Positions 37,022 to 46,397 are shown, counted from the first letter of the stretch. The stretch is 64,000 bases of DNA from Hymenobacter volaticus (GCF_022921055.1 NZ_CP095061.1:154001-218000), one strand, 5' to 3'. Translations and numbers: made by a program. The notes: generated by a model from the letters alone, not told the origin.

Positions 37022-37513
37022 ATGAAAACTTTCCTTTTCACTGCTTGCCTTGTGGCTGCCTCGGTCAGCACTTCTTTTGCCCAAACCAAAACCCCAGCCG
37101 CTACCGACTCGTGGTTAGATACGCCGGCTACTACCATGGAGTCCGCTGCTAGCGCCGCTGAAGTTGACGCTCCACAGTATACTACGGGCTGGAATACGGC
37201 CCCCGGTCAAAGTTTGAGTTTGCATGGCAAGCCTACCACTGATTATTGGGGCCGTCCGCTCAAGAAAAAAACGAAGAATCTGACCACTGTGGCCGCTAGA
37301 GAAGCGGCATATGCTGAGGAAGAAAGCGCTGACCCTATGATGCATTCGTCGGGGGTGATGGTTGCGCCTGGTATGAGTTCTTCGCCATACCGTGGTGTGA
37401 GCACCGATTATTGGGGCCGGCCTCTGAAAAAGAAGGCGAAAAACTCAACTCTAGCAGCCAAAACTAAGCAAGCAGATGCCCCTGTAACATCTAATTCCAC
37501 AATCGGTTGGTAA
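37022..37513 (+). CDS. Exported protein with two APG-x9-[ST]TDYxGRP modules
   Basis: A 163-residue exported protein. Residues 1-20 are a signal peptide (ending STSFA-Q). The mature part is disordered-looking, rich in Ala, Thr and Ser, and carries the module twice: APG at 60-62 with TTDYWGRPLKKK at 72-83, and APG at 116-118 with STDYWGRPLKKK at 127-138. Spacing from APG to the TDY block is nine residues in both. ATG at 37022 is set by the signal peptide. It is the first of three neighbouring genes with this module. No known family is recognised; the basic KKK tail may bind an acidic surface. Confidence 0.75.
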   Translation: MKTFLFTACLVAASVSTSFAQTKTPAATDSWLDTPATTMESAASAAEVDAPQYTTGWNTAPGQSLSLHGKPTTDYWGRPLKKKTKNLTTVAAREAAYAEEESADPMMHSSGVMVAPGMSSSPYRGVSTDYWGRPLKKKAKNSTLAAKTKQADAPVTSNSTIGW

Positions 37514-37579
37514 GTACGGCCGAGATAGGTAGATTTCTCGTAGGTTAGAAAAATCCAGCCTTCACTTAATCTGCCTATC

Positions 37580-37963
37580 ATGCGTTCGTCTTTACTTCTG
37601 TGTGTATTCTTGGTTTTCACAAGTCTGATGATAGCGGTTCCTTCACAGGCTCAGCAGACCACTCGCTCTAGTACCAAGAAGTCCGCTAACGGTTATCATC
37701 GTACCAGTAACACTAAAGCAAAGCCTCGTGCCGGTGCCTACGCCCGCTACGATCGGTCAGGTCGTCGTAACGAAGACGATATGAAGTTGGCACCCGGGTT
37801 GCGCCTCAATATGCCAAGCCCGCCTACTACCGATTACATGGGCCGGCCTTTAAAAAAGAAAGCGCCGAAGGTGGCTACTAGTAGCGCTACATCGATGTCT
37901 TCGGAAAGAACGACGCCTACCAAAGCTTCCCCAGCTACCACTCCAAAGTCCCGCAAGCGCTAG
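37580..37963 (+). CDS. Exported basic protein with one APG-x9-TTDYxGRP module
   Basis: A 127-residue exported protein with a signal peptide (1-24, ending VPSQA-Q), a Lys/Arg/Ser-rich N-terminal half (STKKSANGYHRTSN), and one module: APG at 71-73, then nine residues, then TTDYMGRPLKKK at 83-94. The C-terminus is Ser/Thr/Pro/Lys-rich. It lies 66 bases after the related gene at 37022 and is followed by a terminator, so the two probably form an operon. Function unknown. Confidence 0.75.
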   Translation: MRSSLLLCVFLVFTSLMIAVPSQAQQTTRSSTKKSANGYHRTSNTKAKPRAGAYARYDRSGRRNEDDMKLAPGLRLNMPSPPTTDYMGRPLKKKAPKVATSSATSMSSERTTPTKASPATTPKSRKR

Positions 37964-38297
37964 AGACTTTATTATCAAGCTTGATGATTTAGTGTTATTC
38001 CGATATCAGCTTGCTGTAAACTAATGAAAGCCTCGCACCATCTAGAGCGAGGCTTTTCTTATTACCACAACTTAGCTGCTACACGCCAAAATTTTTTGTG
38101 ATATAAGCGAGTATATATATCGTAGTTGATAATGTGCGCGTTAAGTAATAAAATGCGGGTCACTTCACTTTTTAGGACCGATACTTTTCTTGCTAGGAAC
38201 TTCTACTTTTTTCATGCGTTTGAGGGGAAAGTGTACAAGTGCTTTCTTGGCTGTAGGAAGGTCTGTAACTTGCACAAACTATTTAAAGCCTTTTCTG
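37964..38297. other. 334-bp gap between two TDYxGRP-family genes
   Basis: It holds the terminator at 38026-38060 and an AT-rich leader. GTAACTTGC about 30 bases before the next ATG is a poor -7 box. No gene. Confidence 0.45.
38026..38060 (+). terminator. Terminator after the 37580 gene
   Basis: GAAAGCCTCGC and GCGAGGCTTTTC form an 11-bp stem followed by Ts, 62 bases past the stop. Confidence 0.8.
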
Positions 38298-38936
38298 ATG
38301 AATCGAATCTTCCTCCCGTTGCTGTTGGCTGGTGCTGTTCTTATAGCTGCTCCTTCTCAGGCTCAAACCAAACAAACTAAGTCTTCGGATGGCTGGGGTT
38401 CTTCCGATGGCTGGGGCACACCAGCTCCTGCGCCTAAGAAGACCACGTCTACCAAGAAGGCTACTACTACGCCAGCGGCCACCGCAGCACCGGCCGCTGC
38501 ACCCGCAGAAGTCGCTGCTCCGGCCAACGAAATGACTTCCGGCAGAGGTGGATTTGGAGGAGCCGCCGCGGCTAGCGCAGCTCCAGTTGAAATGCAGCCT
38601 GGCGGATCGGTAGTAGCTCCTGGTTTCACGGCTGCACCTTCCCACCGCGTAACGACCGATTATCGTGGTCGGCCTATTGCGCCCTACATCCGTCGCAGCG
38701 TACGTCGCGCTGATCCGGTGGTAGCGCCAGCACCAGTTCCGGAACCAGAGCCAGCTCCAATAGTGGAAACTCCAGCACCTGCTCCAGCTCCGGCCCCAAC
38801 CGCAGCTGCCGCTAAAGCAACCAAAGCGTCGGGTGGTGCCACCGCTGCTCCAAAGAAAACTACTCCTGCCCCTAAGAAAGCAGCTCCTGCCAAAAAGAGT
38901 GATGATGGCTGGGGTTCGGGAGGTAGTGGCTGGTAA
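38298..38936 (+). CDS. Exported Ala/Pro-rich protein with APG-x9-TTDYxGRP module and DGWG repeats
   Basis: A 212-residue exported protein. Signal peptide 1-22 (ending APSQA-Q); two DGWG repeats at 31-40 and DGWG-SGGSGW at the end; long Ala/Pro/Lys-rich low-complexity segments (about 41-80 and 140-200); and one module, APG at 107-109 and TTDYRGRPIAPYIRR from 119. The nine-residue spacing is the same as in the two genes before it, but KKK is replaced by APY. Ala/Pro/Lys-rich stretches suggest it spans or coats the cell wall. Not assigned to any known family. Confidence 0.72.
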   Translation: MNRIFLPLLLAGAVLIAAPSQAQTKQTKSSDGWGSSDGWGTPAPAPKKTTSTKKATTTPAATAAPAAAPAEVAAPANEMTSGRGGFGGAAAASAAPVEMQPGGSVVAPGFTAAPSHRVTTDYRGRPIAPYIRRSVRRADPVVAPAPVPEPEPAPIVETPAPAPAPAPTAAAAKATKASGGATAAPKKTTPAPKKAAPAKKSDDGWGSGGSGW

Positions 38937-38960
38937 GCTTCTACTTATTTGAATAGGAAT

Positions 38961-38996
38961 AAAAGGCCTACTCGAGTTATCGGGTAGGCCTTTTTG
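38961..38996 (+). terminator. Terminator after the 38298 gene
   Basis: AAAAGGCCTAC pairs with GTAGGCCTTTT, then a T-run, 25 bases past the stop; also placed to stop the convergent M16 peptidase gene. Confidence 0.85.
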
Positions 38997-39045
38997 TTTC
39001 GCAAAAGTAAATAGTCTGCCTGCCTTCTAGAAAAAAATTACTGGT

Positions 39046-40332
39046 CTATTCTTCAGCTGAAAGAGCTACTTCAGTTGCTTCGGGCACTATCGTGGTAGCT
39101 TGTGCCCGGTAGTAAAGCGTACTGCAATTGTCAGGGCGAAGTACTTCACGGGCGGCAGTCTGCAGGTCGGCAGGCGTTACGGCTTGCAAACGCGCACTTT
39201 CTTCGTTCACCATATTGGCATTGCCCATCAGCTTGCTATAAGCAAGGTTCATGGCACGATGCAGCAGCTCAATTTCGCCGAATACTATGCTGGCTTCGGC
39301 CTGATTTTTTACTTTTTCCAGCTCGGCAGTTGGCACTTCCTCGTCGCGGAGTGCTGCTACTACGGCTTCAACTGCTGCATCAGCTGCTTCAAGTGTGACG
39401 CCTGTATTAAGCTTACCACTTATCACGAGCAGGCCAGGTTCCAATGAACCCGTGGCTGTGGCAGAAATAGAGTTAAACAATGGTTGTTCTTTCACCAACT
39501 GCTGATACAACCGGCTCGACTTGCCGCGGCCCAGCAGGTCGCCTAGCAAATCCACACTATAGTACTCGGGAGCCGTGCGAGCCGGCATGTGATACACCTT
39601 GTAAAGCGCATCGAGCGGGACATCAGCTGTAACTTCCAAGAACCGGGCTTCCGTCTGACGCGGTTCAACGGGTAGCTGCCGCTCATAGCGCGGTCCGCCG
39701 GGAATTGGTCCAAACCACTTCTCTGCTAGCCGCTGTGCTTCTACTACCGTTACAGCGCCAGCTACCACTAAAATTGCGTTCTGGGGAGCGTAGTGTTTTT
39801 TGAAAAAAGCTCGCACATCATCCATTACTGCATTTTCGATGTGGCTGATCTCCTTGCCGATAGTTGCCCATTGGTAGGGGTGGTGCTGGTAGGCAAGAGG
39901 ACGTAGTTTCAACCACACGTCACCGTAGGGCTGGTTGAGGTAGTTTTGCTTGAACTCTTCCACTACCACTTTGCGCTGCACGGCCAGCCCGTTTTCCGAG
40001 AAAGCCAAGTTTAGCATCCGGTCTGATTCCAGCCAGAAACCGGTTTCAAGGTTGGCCGCCGATACAGTGAGGTAATAGTTGGTGACGTCGGGGGAAGTAA
40101 AGGCATTGTTTTCACCGCCCACGCGCTGCAGCGGCTCATCATAGCTCGGAATATTGACGGAGCCAGAGAACATTAAATGTTCAAATAAGTGCGCAAAACC
40201 AGTATGGGAGGATTCTTCGTCACGCGAACCGACGTTATAGAGCACATCAAGCACTGCCATAGGTGTGGTGTGGTCCTCGTGTACTATGCAACGTAGACCA
40301 TTGGCCAAAGTGAATTCTTCGAAATGAATCAT
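39046..40332 (-). CDS. M16-family zinc peptidase
   Basis: A 428-residue insulinase/pitrilysin-type peptidase. The inverted zinc motif is H48-x2-E51-H52 (GFAHLFEHLMFSG), and the third ligand is expected in the downstream VQRKVVVEEFKQN segment. The C-terminal domain has the R/Y pair region of the family (LLGRGKSSRLYQQL). No signal peptide, so probably cytoplasmic or half of a two-chain enzyme; an inactive M16 partner is often next door in other bacteria but is not here. A CAACTTTG box lies five bases before the ATG. Confidence 0.92.
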   Translation of the reverse strand: MIHFEEFTLANGLRCIVHEDHTTPMAVLDVLYNVGSRDEESSHTGFAHLFEHLMFSGSVNIPSYDEPLQRVGGENNAFTSPDVTNYYLTVSAANLETGFWLESDRMLNLAFSENGLAVQRKVVVEEFKQNYLNQPYGDVWLKLRPLAYQHHPYQWATIGKEISHIENAVMDDVRAFFKKHYAPQNAILVVAGAVTVVEAQRLAEKWFGPIPGGPRYERQLPVEPRQTEARFLEVTADVPLDALYKVYHMPARTAPEYYSVDLLGDLLGRGKSSRLYQQLVKEQPLFNSISATATGSLEPGLLVISGKLNTGVTLEAADAAVEAVVAALRDEEVPTAELEKVKNQAEASIVFGEIELLHRAMNLAYSKLMGNANMVNEESARLQAVTPADLQTAAREVLRPDNCSTLYYRAQATTIVPEATEVALSAEE

Positions 40333-40438
40333 GAAAGCAAAGTTGTGAACAGGTATTGGCTAACTATACGCATACAGTTTGGGTTCTGATTACCGCAAGC
40401 TGTACGCATGAGCTTATGAAGAGTGGCATCCTCATATC

Positions 40439-41886
40439 TTACCAACCTTCTTGGTAATAAAGTTTCTTGCCTTTGGTTACACCCCAATATTTTAGGAGTT
40501 CGGCGTTGGTTTCTGTGTATTCGGGCCTATTTACTATCCACCATGACATAACCGTGCATTCTGCGCTTATTCGTGCTACTGGCTCGGTTGCTTGGGCAAG
40601 GCGTTCTAAGCCCTGACGTTCACAAGTGTTGTTCTCTTTAAGAAACAAAGTATCTACTCCCAGATAGAATATCGAAACTACAAGAATGCCAGCTAAATAC
40701 CGGTTGCGGAAACGAACTGGCAGATGGTGGAGCAGGAAGTAGCTTGATAAAGCGTAGAAAAACATCAGCCCAATAATGATTGGCTGAATAGAGTCACGTC
40801 TGATGATAAGCGGGCGGTATGGTCGGTAGCCCCTAGCGGTAGCAATAACAGATAAATTACTGCAAACAAAACGAGCCACCTAAAAATACTGATAACACGC
40901 TGGCTGCCTGGGCTGTCGGGCAATAGCCGTCGGATAAGTACTATATTCAAAGAAGCCGCAACTAAAAGTACTATCAGCCCTAGTTGGCTAAGTTGCCAAA
41001 AAATGCCCGAAGGCAGCCGCATGTATCGCTCCCATATGGGTAGCACGCTTACGGTGCTTTCTTCTTCATTAAGACCAATATAGAGAGAATATAAACAGAG
41101 CAGCATAAATAGGCCGAGCAGGAACAGGGGCAAAACCGGAGCTTGCGTGATTCGAATAATTCGCTGCCACAGCGACATGCCTACCCCTGACTGCCACCGA
41201 CCCAAAACCCAGTGCAGGCCAATTCCGAAAAAAAGAACTGCCACCACTCCCGGTATAATAGCGCCATTAAATGCAAGCACTATCATGAGTCCAATCAATG
41301 CTATTCGGCTGGGCCAATTAAGACGAAGTGGCTTTCCATTGTAGGCTGCTTGATAGAAAGGCAATAATAGTAGCAATAGCAACGTTATTGGAAACGCGTA
41401 GAAGAACGTGTAAGTAATCGACGGGTCGATGATGCCCATTTGGCCGTTGTAGCCAGATAGTTGAAATAGAGGCACTAGCAAAGCAATTGCAGTCCACAAG
41501 TTGAGGCTGCTAAGCCGATAAGTACCACTGATATACACCCCTAGTATATAAAGCAGTAACGCCTGTACGCCTACCGCGAAAAGCGCACAAGCGGCGTAAA
41601 TGCTACTGATAGGGTCCGTGATGCGCTGTAAAGCAAAAGGCACTGTTTTGAAGTACCCAACCATAGACGCATGTGCAAAAAATCGATTGGGAGCTACATA
41701 CGATTCATTGCGAGTTAAAACGCCCCAGCCGAAAGGGTCTGTAAGCACTTGCCGGCATTCGGGTGCAGGTAGTACAATGGAGGGCAAGTCACCTTCTAGT
41801 GGTAGTTGGTAGGCTTGTACAAACGTGTAGCCTAAATCCAGTACCACAAACAAGACGAGTAAGACAAATAGAGGGCTTTTCTTCAT
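40439..41886 (-). CDS. Large hypothetical membrane protein, frame interrupted
   Basis: A membrane protein of about 482 residues after repair. The first frame (40765-41886) starts MKKSPLFVLLVLFVVLDLGY and has about nine hydrophobic segments with a 65-residue exported loop after the first; the second frame (from about 40833 down to 40439) adds two more and a soluble tail ending KLYYQEGW. The break is at the CCCC run 40830-40833 (plus strand): one extra base joins LLLPLG to GYRPYRPLIIRRDS. The pattern of helices plus exported loops resembles glycosyltransferase-39-like or unknown polytopic proteins, but no family motif is clear. Confidence 0.75.
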
Positions 41887-42667
41887 TTAATGAGTACTGT
41901 CAGCTATGGTGCTGACTTTTATGCTGATGCATACGATCTAGGTAAGGATTTTAGACCGCGTTTGTATGCTACCCTCGAACCTGGGCATGCGTGGCACGCA
42001 GGTCAGCTCAGACAACAGCAGCTTCTAGTCTCTGAAAACTGCAGTACCAGCTAGCAATAGGTTGTCATGAGGTGGAGCAGGAAAGAATTGCTACGATATG
42101 CAGCGTAAACTTATTCTGCTATGATACACGCATTTTGTATCTAACTGTCTGTTTAACAGGCAGTAGCCAGTATATTAAGAAACAACAGAAGCACCCTAAA
42201 AAGGTGCTTCCGTGAGGCAAGATAGAGAGAAGCTTATGAGGTTTGCAACTACGGTGACTTACTGGTCTATTATGTGGCTTAACTATACTAAATCAATCCT
42301 ATCCAGGTACGAAAACGGTTTACACTTTTGCTTATCGCGGTGCAAAAAGCTAGATAACTTGAGTATAAAGAAGATACTTACCACTCCAGTAACTGCCTTT
42401 AATTATCTCTCGGCCTAGCATCAGCTATATCTACATCTAATGGTATGTAGTAACCAGCAGACACACTGTAGTAGCAGTTTTTATAACGTGATTATTTGAG
42501 ACTGCAGCAGTAAGTATGCTTACCGATGGTACGCTTTCGGGCTTAAGATCTAGACTGTATGATGTAACTAGCAGAAGTACCTTTGACAGCGCTATTTTCT
42601 AATTCTTCTCTCGTTGCTGCTTGTTGGATCGCACGGTATGATTGCTTCTCCCTACGACCCAATCCGT
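41887..42667. other. 780-bp gap before the E1 dehydrogenase
   Basis: No supported gene. It contains the hairpin at 42188-42210 and a 68-codon ORF (42212-42418) without protein-like character. The composition is mixed. Confidence 0.45.
42188..42210. terminator. Short hairpin GAAGCACC/GGTGCTTC
   Basis: 8-bp stem, 7-base loop; no T-run on either side, so termination is uncertain. Confidence 0.4.
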
Positions 42668-42675
42668 TACTTTTG
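42668..42675 (+). promoter_or_regulatory. Bacteroidota -7 box (TACTTTTG) for the E1 gene
   Basis: TAnnTTTG match 31 bases before the ATG at 42707, which favours that start over upstream alternatives at 42614 and 42638. Confidence 0.55.
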
Positions 42676-42706
42676 GCCCCGACACATAGCCCATCCGCCC
42701 CGCCCT

Positions 42707-44686
42707 ATGCATTTCGACCGTAAGGACTATTCCAACGAAACACTTCTGTGCCTCTACCAGCACCTGCTCAAGCCGCGCCTGATAGAAGAGAAAATGCTGA
42801 TTCTGCTTCGGCAGGGTAAAGTGAGTAAGTGGTTTTCGGGTATCGGCCAGGAAGCCATTTCGGTGGGGAGCACGCTGGCCTTAGAGCCCGATGAGTACAT
42901 CCTGCCGCTACACCGCAACTTGGGTGTGTTTACGGGGCGCAACGTGCCGCTCGACCGGCTATTTGCGCAGTGGCAGGGCAAAACTACTGGCTTCACCAAG
43001 GGCCGCGACCGAAGCTTCCACTTTGGCTCCAACGAGCATCATATTGTGGGGATGATTTCGCACTTAGGCCCCCAATTGGCCGTAGCCGATGGTATTGCGC
43101 TGGCCGATATATTGGATCAGCGACAGAAAGTAACGATAACGTATAGCGGTGACGGGGGAGCGAGTGAAGGCGACTTCCATGAAGCGCTAAACGTGGCGGC
43201 TGTGTGGCAACTGCCCGTCATTTTCATTATTGAAAACAATGGCTACGGCCTCAGCACCCCTAGCCGGGAGCAGTTCCGTTTCAACTACTTCGTGGATAAA
43301 GGCCCGGCCTATGGCATGGAAGCACTGCAAATTGATGGCAATAACGTGCTGGAAGTTTACGACACTGTGCATCGGCTAGCCGAAGATATGCGTCGTAATC
43401 CGCGGCCAGTGCTGCTAGAGGCGCTCACGTTCCGCATGCGCGGGCACGAAGAAGCCAGTGGCACCAAATACGTGCCGCAAGAGCTATTTGAGGAGTGGGG
43501 ACAAAAGGACCCGGTTGAGAACTACGAGAAGTGGCTACTTGCCGAAGGCATATTGGATGAAGAAGCCCGGATGCGTTATCGCCACACCATCAAGCGCGAA
43601 ATAGAGGAGGGCTTGCGGGTAGCCGATGAGGTGCCTATGCCTGTAGCCAGCGAAAAAGAAGAGGTGGGGGATATGTACCGCGCCTTCCGAGCCCCCAACC
43701 AAAGCCCCGTCGCCGACGCACCCACTACCGACAAACGTTACGTCGATGCCATTTCAGACGGCTTGCGGCAAAGCATGGAAAAATATCCTGAGCTGGTACT
43801 CATGGGCCAGGACATTGCCGATTATGGGGGCGTATTCAAGATCACCGAAGGCTTTGTAGCACAGTTTGGCAAAGCGCGGGTGCGTAATACGCCACTCTGC
43901 GAGTCCGCTATTTTGGGTGCAGGTTTAGGGCTGAGTGTAAAAGGCAAGAAAGCCATGGTAGAAATGCAGTTCGCTGATTTCGTAACCTGTGGTTTCAATC
44001 AGATTGTAAATAACCTCGCCAAAAGCCACTACCGCTGGGGCCAGAATGCCGACGTGGTGGTGCGCATGCCAACCGGCGCTGGCACCGCCGCTGGGCCGTT
44101 TCACTCGCAGAGCAATGAAGCGTGGTTTACGCACACCCCAGGCCTCAAAGTGGTGTACCCGAGCAACCCACATGATGCAAAGGGGCTGCTTTGCGCCGCT
44201 ATTGAGGACCCTAATCCGGTAATGTACTTCGAGCACAAGATGCTCTACCGCAGCATCTCCGGTCCCGTGCCCGATGCCTATTATACCACGCCTATCGGCA
44301 AGGCTGCCTTGGTGCGCGAAGGCGATACGCTTAGTATCATTACCTACGGTGCTGGGGTGCATTGGGCACTGGCGTTAGCCAATGAGCTAGATCTAGATGC
44401 CGATATTCTGGACCTTCGTACCCTGCTACCGTGGGATGAAGAAGCAGTGCGCCAAACGGTCAGCAAGAATGGCCGGGTTCTGCTATTGCACGAAGACACC
44501 CTGACGGGCGGCCTTGGAGGGGAGCTAGGGGCCTGGATAGCCGAGCACTGCTTCCAGTATCTCGATGCCCCCATTCAGCGCGTCGCGTCGCTCGATACGG
44601 CCGTTCCTTTTTCGCCCAACTTGGAAAAGCAATTCCTGCCGCAGCAGCGTTTGCGGGAGGCAGTAGAAAAGTTATTGAATTATTAG
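42707..44686 (+). CDS. 2-oxoacid (branched-chain) dehydrogenase E1, alpha-beta fusion
   Basis: A 659-residue fused E1 enzyme, using thiamine diphosphate to decarboxylate 2-oxoacids and load the lipoyl arm of E2. The alpha half (1-330) has the cofactor motif from GDGGASEGDFHE to FIIENNGYGLS and the phosphorylation-loop-like FRMRGHEEASGTKYVP; the beta half (from about 340) has VLMGQDIADYGGVFKITEGF and the transketolase C-terminal domain (SIITYGAGVHWALALA). Such fusions are common in Bacteroidota and usually act on branched-chain 2-oxoacids. No E2 or E3 is adjacent. It depends on lipoate made by LipA (47462). Confidence 0.92.
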   Translation: MHFDRKDYSNETLLCLYQHLLKPRLIEEKMLILLRQGKVSKWFSGIGQEAISVGSTLALEPDEYILPLHRNLGVFTGRNVPLDRLFAQWQGKTTGFTKGRDRSFHFGSNEHHIVGMISHLGPQLAVADGIALADILDQRQKVTITYSGDGGASEGDFHEALNVAAVWQLPVIFIIENNGYGLSTPSREQFRFNYFVDKGPAYGMEALQIDGNNVLEVYDTVHRLAEDMRRNPRPVLLEALTFRMRGHEEASGTKYVPQELFEEWGQKDPVENYEKWLLAEGILDEEARMRYRHTIKREIEEGLRVADEVPMPVASEKEEVGDMYRAFRAPNQSPVADAPTTDKRYVDAISDGLRQSMEKYPELVLMGQDIADYGGVFKITEGFVAQFGKARVRNTPLCESAILGAGLGLSVKGKKAMVEMQFADFVTCGFNQIVNNLAKSHYRWGQNADVVVRMPTGAGTAAGPFHSQSNEAWFTHTPGLKVVYPSNPHDAKGLLCAAIEDPNPVMYFEHKMLYRSISGPVPDAYYTTPIGKAALVREGDTLSIITYGAGVHWALALANELDLDADILDLRTLLPWDEEAVRQTVSKNGRVLLLHEDTLTGGLGGELGAWIAEHCFQYLDAPIQRVASLDTAVPFSPNLEKQFLPQQRLREAVEKLLNY

Positions 44687-44746
44687 ATAATTTCGAGTAG
44701 CCAGGACGCTTCTAATAAAAAAGGTCGTTAGGAAATAAAGTGTGCT

Positions 44747-45052
44747 ATGAAGCTTAGAAAACTATTTGTGTTGATGATAAGTGGGTTATTGCTTCTGGCG
44801 GCTTGCCAGAGTCACCGCTACGCGCTACCCAGTCCGAAGGGACCACTACAGCCCAAGGTCAAGAAAACCGCCAAAAAATCAGCCGACCAAAACGCCGATG
44901 GCAGTGACGTAAGTGCCGAACCGGTGGAAGTGAAGCCACAAAAGAACAGCTACGATAAAAACGGCTTGCTTAAAAAACCGAAGTACGAGCGCCGTCGGCT
45001 CACCCACAAAGTTGGGCAACGTAAGTTTTTAGGCTTTGTACTACCCTTTTAA
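44747..45052 (+). CDS. Small basic lipoprotein
   Basis: A 101-residue lipoprotein: signal with lipobox LLLLAAC (Cys near 20), then a highly basic mature part (KPQKNSYDKNGLLKKPKYER, VGQRKFLGFVLPF). The 60-base gap to the E1 gene and same strand allow read-through. No family recognised. It shares a Y-D/K-x-G-like segment and basic nature with the next gene. Confidence 0.6.
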   Translation: MKLRKLFVLMISGLLLLAACQSHRYALPSPKGPLQPKVKKTAKKSADQNADGSDVSAEPVEVKPQKNSYDKNGLLKKPKYERRRLTHKVGQRKFLGFVLPF

Positions 45053-45121
45053 CAAGGCTGGCAAGCAGGTAATTGTTAAGTGTCCTGTGCTTATATGGGT
45101 GGGCTAATCCTGCTCTGGATA

Positions 45122-45129
45122 TATTTTTG
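45122..45129 (+). promoter_or_regulatory. Bacteroidota -7 box (TATTTTTG) for the 45178 gene
   Basis: TAnnTTTG match 48 bases before the ATG. Confidence 0.45.
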
Positions 45130-45177
45130 CGTGTCGATTAACTCGTCAGTTACTGTTCTTCTTTACCTTCCTATTCC

Positions 45178-45489
45178 ATGCGAGTCTTTGTCTTGACTAT
45201 GGTTTTGTTGCTGGCTGGTTTCAGCGCTTCTGCTCAGACTGCCGAGCCCAACCAACGGGCTGCTAACCGCCGTGCTTTGCGCGACGCACGCAAGTACCCA
45301 GCGCCCTACAAAGATTCGCACTTGGCGGTAGATAAAGCAGCTCTTAAGCGCGGCGATGGAGGCCGAGCTGCAAAGCCCAACGACGGCCGCCAGAAGTATA
45401 AATTCGACAAAACAGGAACGGCCCGCGTAAGTGAACCTAGCACTATTAGTCTGCGTCTTCGTAAGAAGACAAAGACCACTAGCAACTAA
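45178..45489 (+). CDS. Small exported basic protein
   Basis: A 103-residue protein with a signal peptide (1-19, ending FSASAQ) and a mature part rich in Arg, Lys and Ala (RAANRRALRDARKYPAPYKD) ending in LRLRKKTKTTSN. No domain recognised. It lies 11 bases before the ytxJ gene and is probably cotranscribed with it. Confidence 0.6.
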   Translation: MRVFVLTMVLLLAGFSASAQTAEPNQRAANRRALRDARKYPAPYKDSHLAVDKAALKRGDGGRAAKPNDGRQKYKFDKTGTARVSEPSTISLRLRKKTKTTSN

Positions 45490-45500
45490 AGCTCACATCC

Positions 45501-45842
45501 ATGATACCTTGGCAACCCCTTACGCAAGCAGAACAACTACAAGACATTGTGCGCGAGTCGCATGAGAAGCCAGTGCTTATTTTTAAGCATAGCACCACCT
45601 GCTCAATTAGCGCTGCCGCCAAAGGCAAGATGGAGCGCCAATGGGCCGATGCTGGCCTTACCGATACCAAGCTCTATTACCTTGACTTGTTACGCTTCCG
45701 TCCCATTTCCGCTGAAATAGCGCAAAAGTTTGGGGTACGGCACGAGTCGCCCCAGCTGCTACTCATTAAAGACGGCGAGTGCCACTATAATGCCTCGCAT
45801 ATGGGCATCCGGCTGAGCGATGTCAAGAGTGTAGTCGGGTAG
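45501..45842 (+). CDS. ytxJ: Bacillithiol-system redox protein YtxJ
   Basis: A 113-residue thioredoxin-fold protein with a single active Cys34 in FKHSTTCSIS, the family hallmark (monothiol bacilliredoxin-like). It probably removes bacillithiol from protein thiols. Length and the cis-Pro segment (HESPQLLLIKDGEC) fit. It follows the small basic exported protein by 11 bases. Confidence 0.88.
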   Translation: MIPWQPLTQAEQLQDIVRESHEKPVLIFKHSTTCSISAAAKGKMERQWADAGLTDTKLYYLDLLRFRPISAEIAQKFGVRHESPQLLLIKDGECHYNASHMGIRLSDVKSVVG

Positions 45843-45881
45843 CCAGGTAGGCAGCAAGTAAAAGCTGTATTTTTAAAGTAA

Positions 45882-45939
45882 TAGCCAGTTGTAAAGCAAA
45901 CATTCTGCTAGGGCAGCGTCTTTGCTTTACAACTGGCTA
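45882..45939. terminator. 19-bp perfect hairpin between ytxJ and the OsmC gene
   Basis: TAGCCAGTTGTAAAGCAAA (45882-45900) pairs perfectly with 45921-45939 around a 20-base loop; the genes converge, so it can end both. T-runs are weak. Confidence 0.7.
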
Positions 45940-45959
45940 CTGATCTTAAACTCATTTAC

Positions 45960-46373
45960 TTATCCTGCGTACTCGAACTGAACCTCTTGTCGGATTTCCG
46001 GGTTGAGGCTGAGGGCCACCGGGCAAGTACGGGCTGCGTTTTCCAACACAGTTCGCTCTTTCGCGCTAAGCTTGGCAGGCAGCTGAAACTGCACGTCAAT
46101 CTGCCGGATACGGCGAGGGTCTGCCGCCATATGCTTGACAACGTTGTAGGTAACTCCTGTGAGGTCTAAAGCAAGGCGTTCGGCCACAATGCCCATGATG
46201 GTCATCATGCAGCTTCCTAGAGCCGCACTTACAAGGTCGGTGGGCGAAAAAGCTTCGCCTCGGCCATGGTTATCGACGGGTGCGTCGGTAAGAATAGTGT
46301 TGCCAGAGGCGGTATGAGTGGCTTCGGTGCGCAGGTGGCCGGCGTAGCGGGCAGTGGCTGTGTGCATATTCAA
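45960..46373 (-). CDS. OsmC/Ohr-family peroxiredoxin
   Basis: A 137-residue thiol peroxidase-like protein with the two family cysteines, Cys55 (AALGSCMMTIMG) and Cys117 (AARTCPVALSL), which form the reducible pair that destroys organic hydroperoxides. Length is standard. It sits next to ytxJ (convergent), so both are thiol-redox genes. Start ATG at 46373 (MNMHTATARY); MHTATARY two codons later is equally possible. Confidence 0.88.
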   Translation of the reverse strand: MNMHTATARYAGHLRTEATHTASGNTILTDAPVDNHGRGEAFSPTDLVSAALGSCMMTIMGIVAERLALDLTGVTYNVVKHMAADPRRIRQIDVQFQLPAKLSAKERTVLENAARTCPVALSLNPEIRQEVQFEYAG

Positions 46374-46397
46374 GGAAGTAAGCTAGTAAACAAGATG

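Noticed and set aside
42212..42418. 68-codon ORF downstream of a hairpin
   Set aside because: No signal, helix or domain character and no promoter box; in a long gap where ORFs of this size arise by chance.
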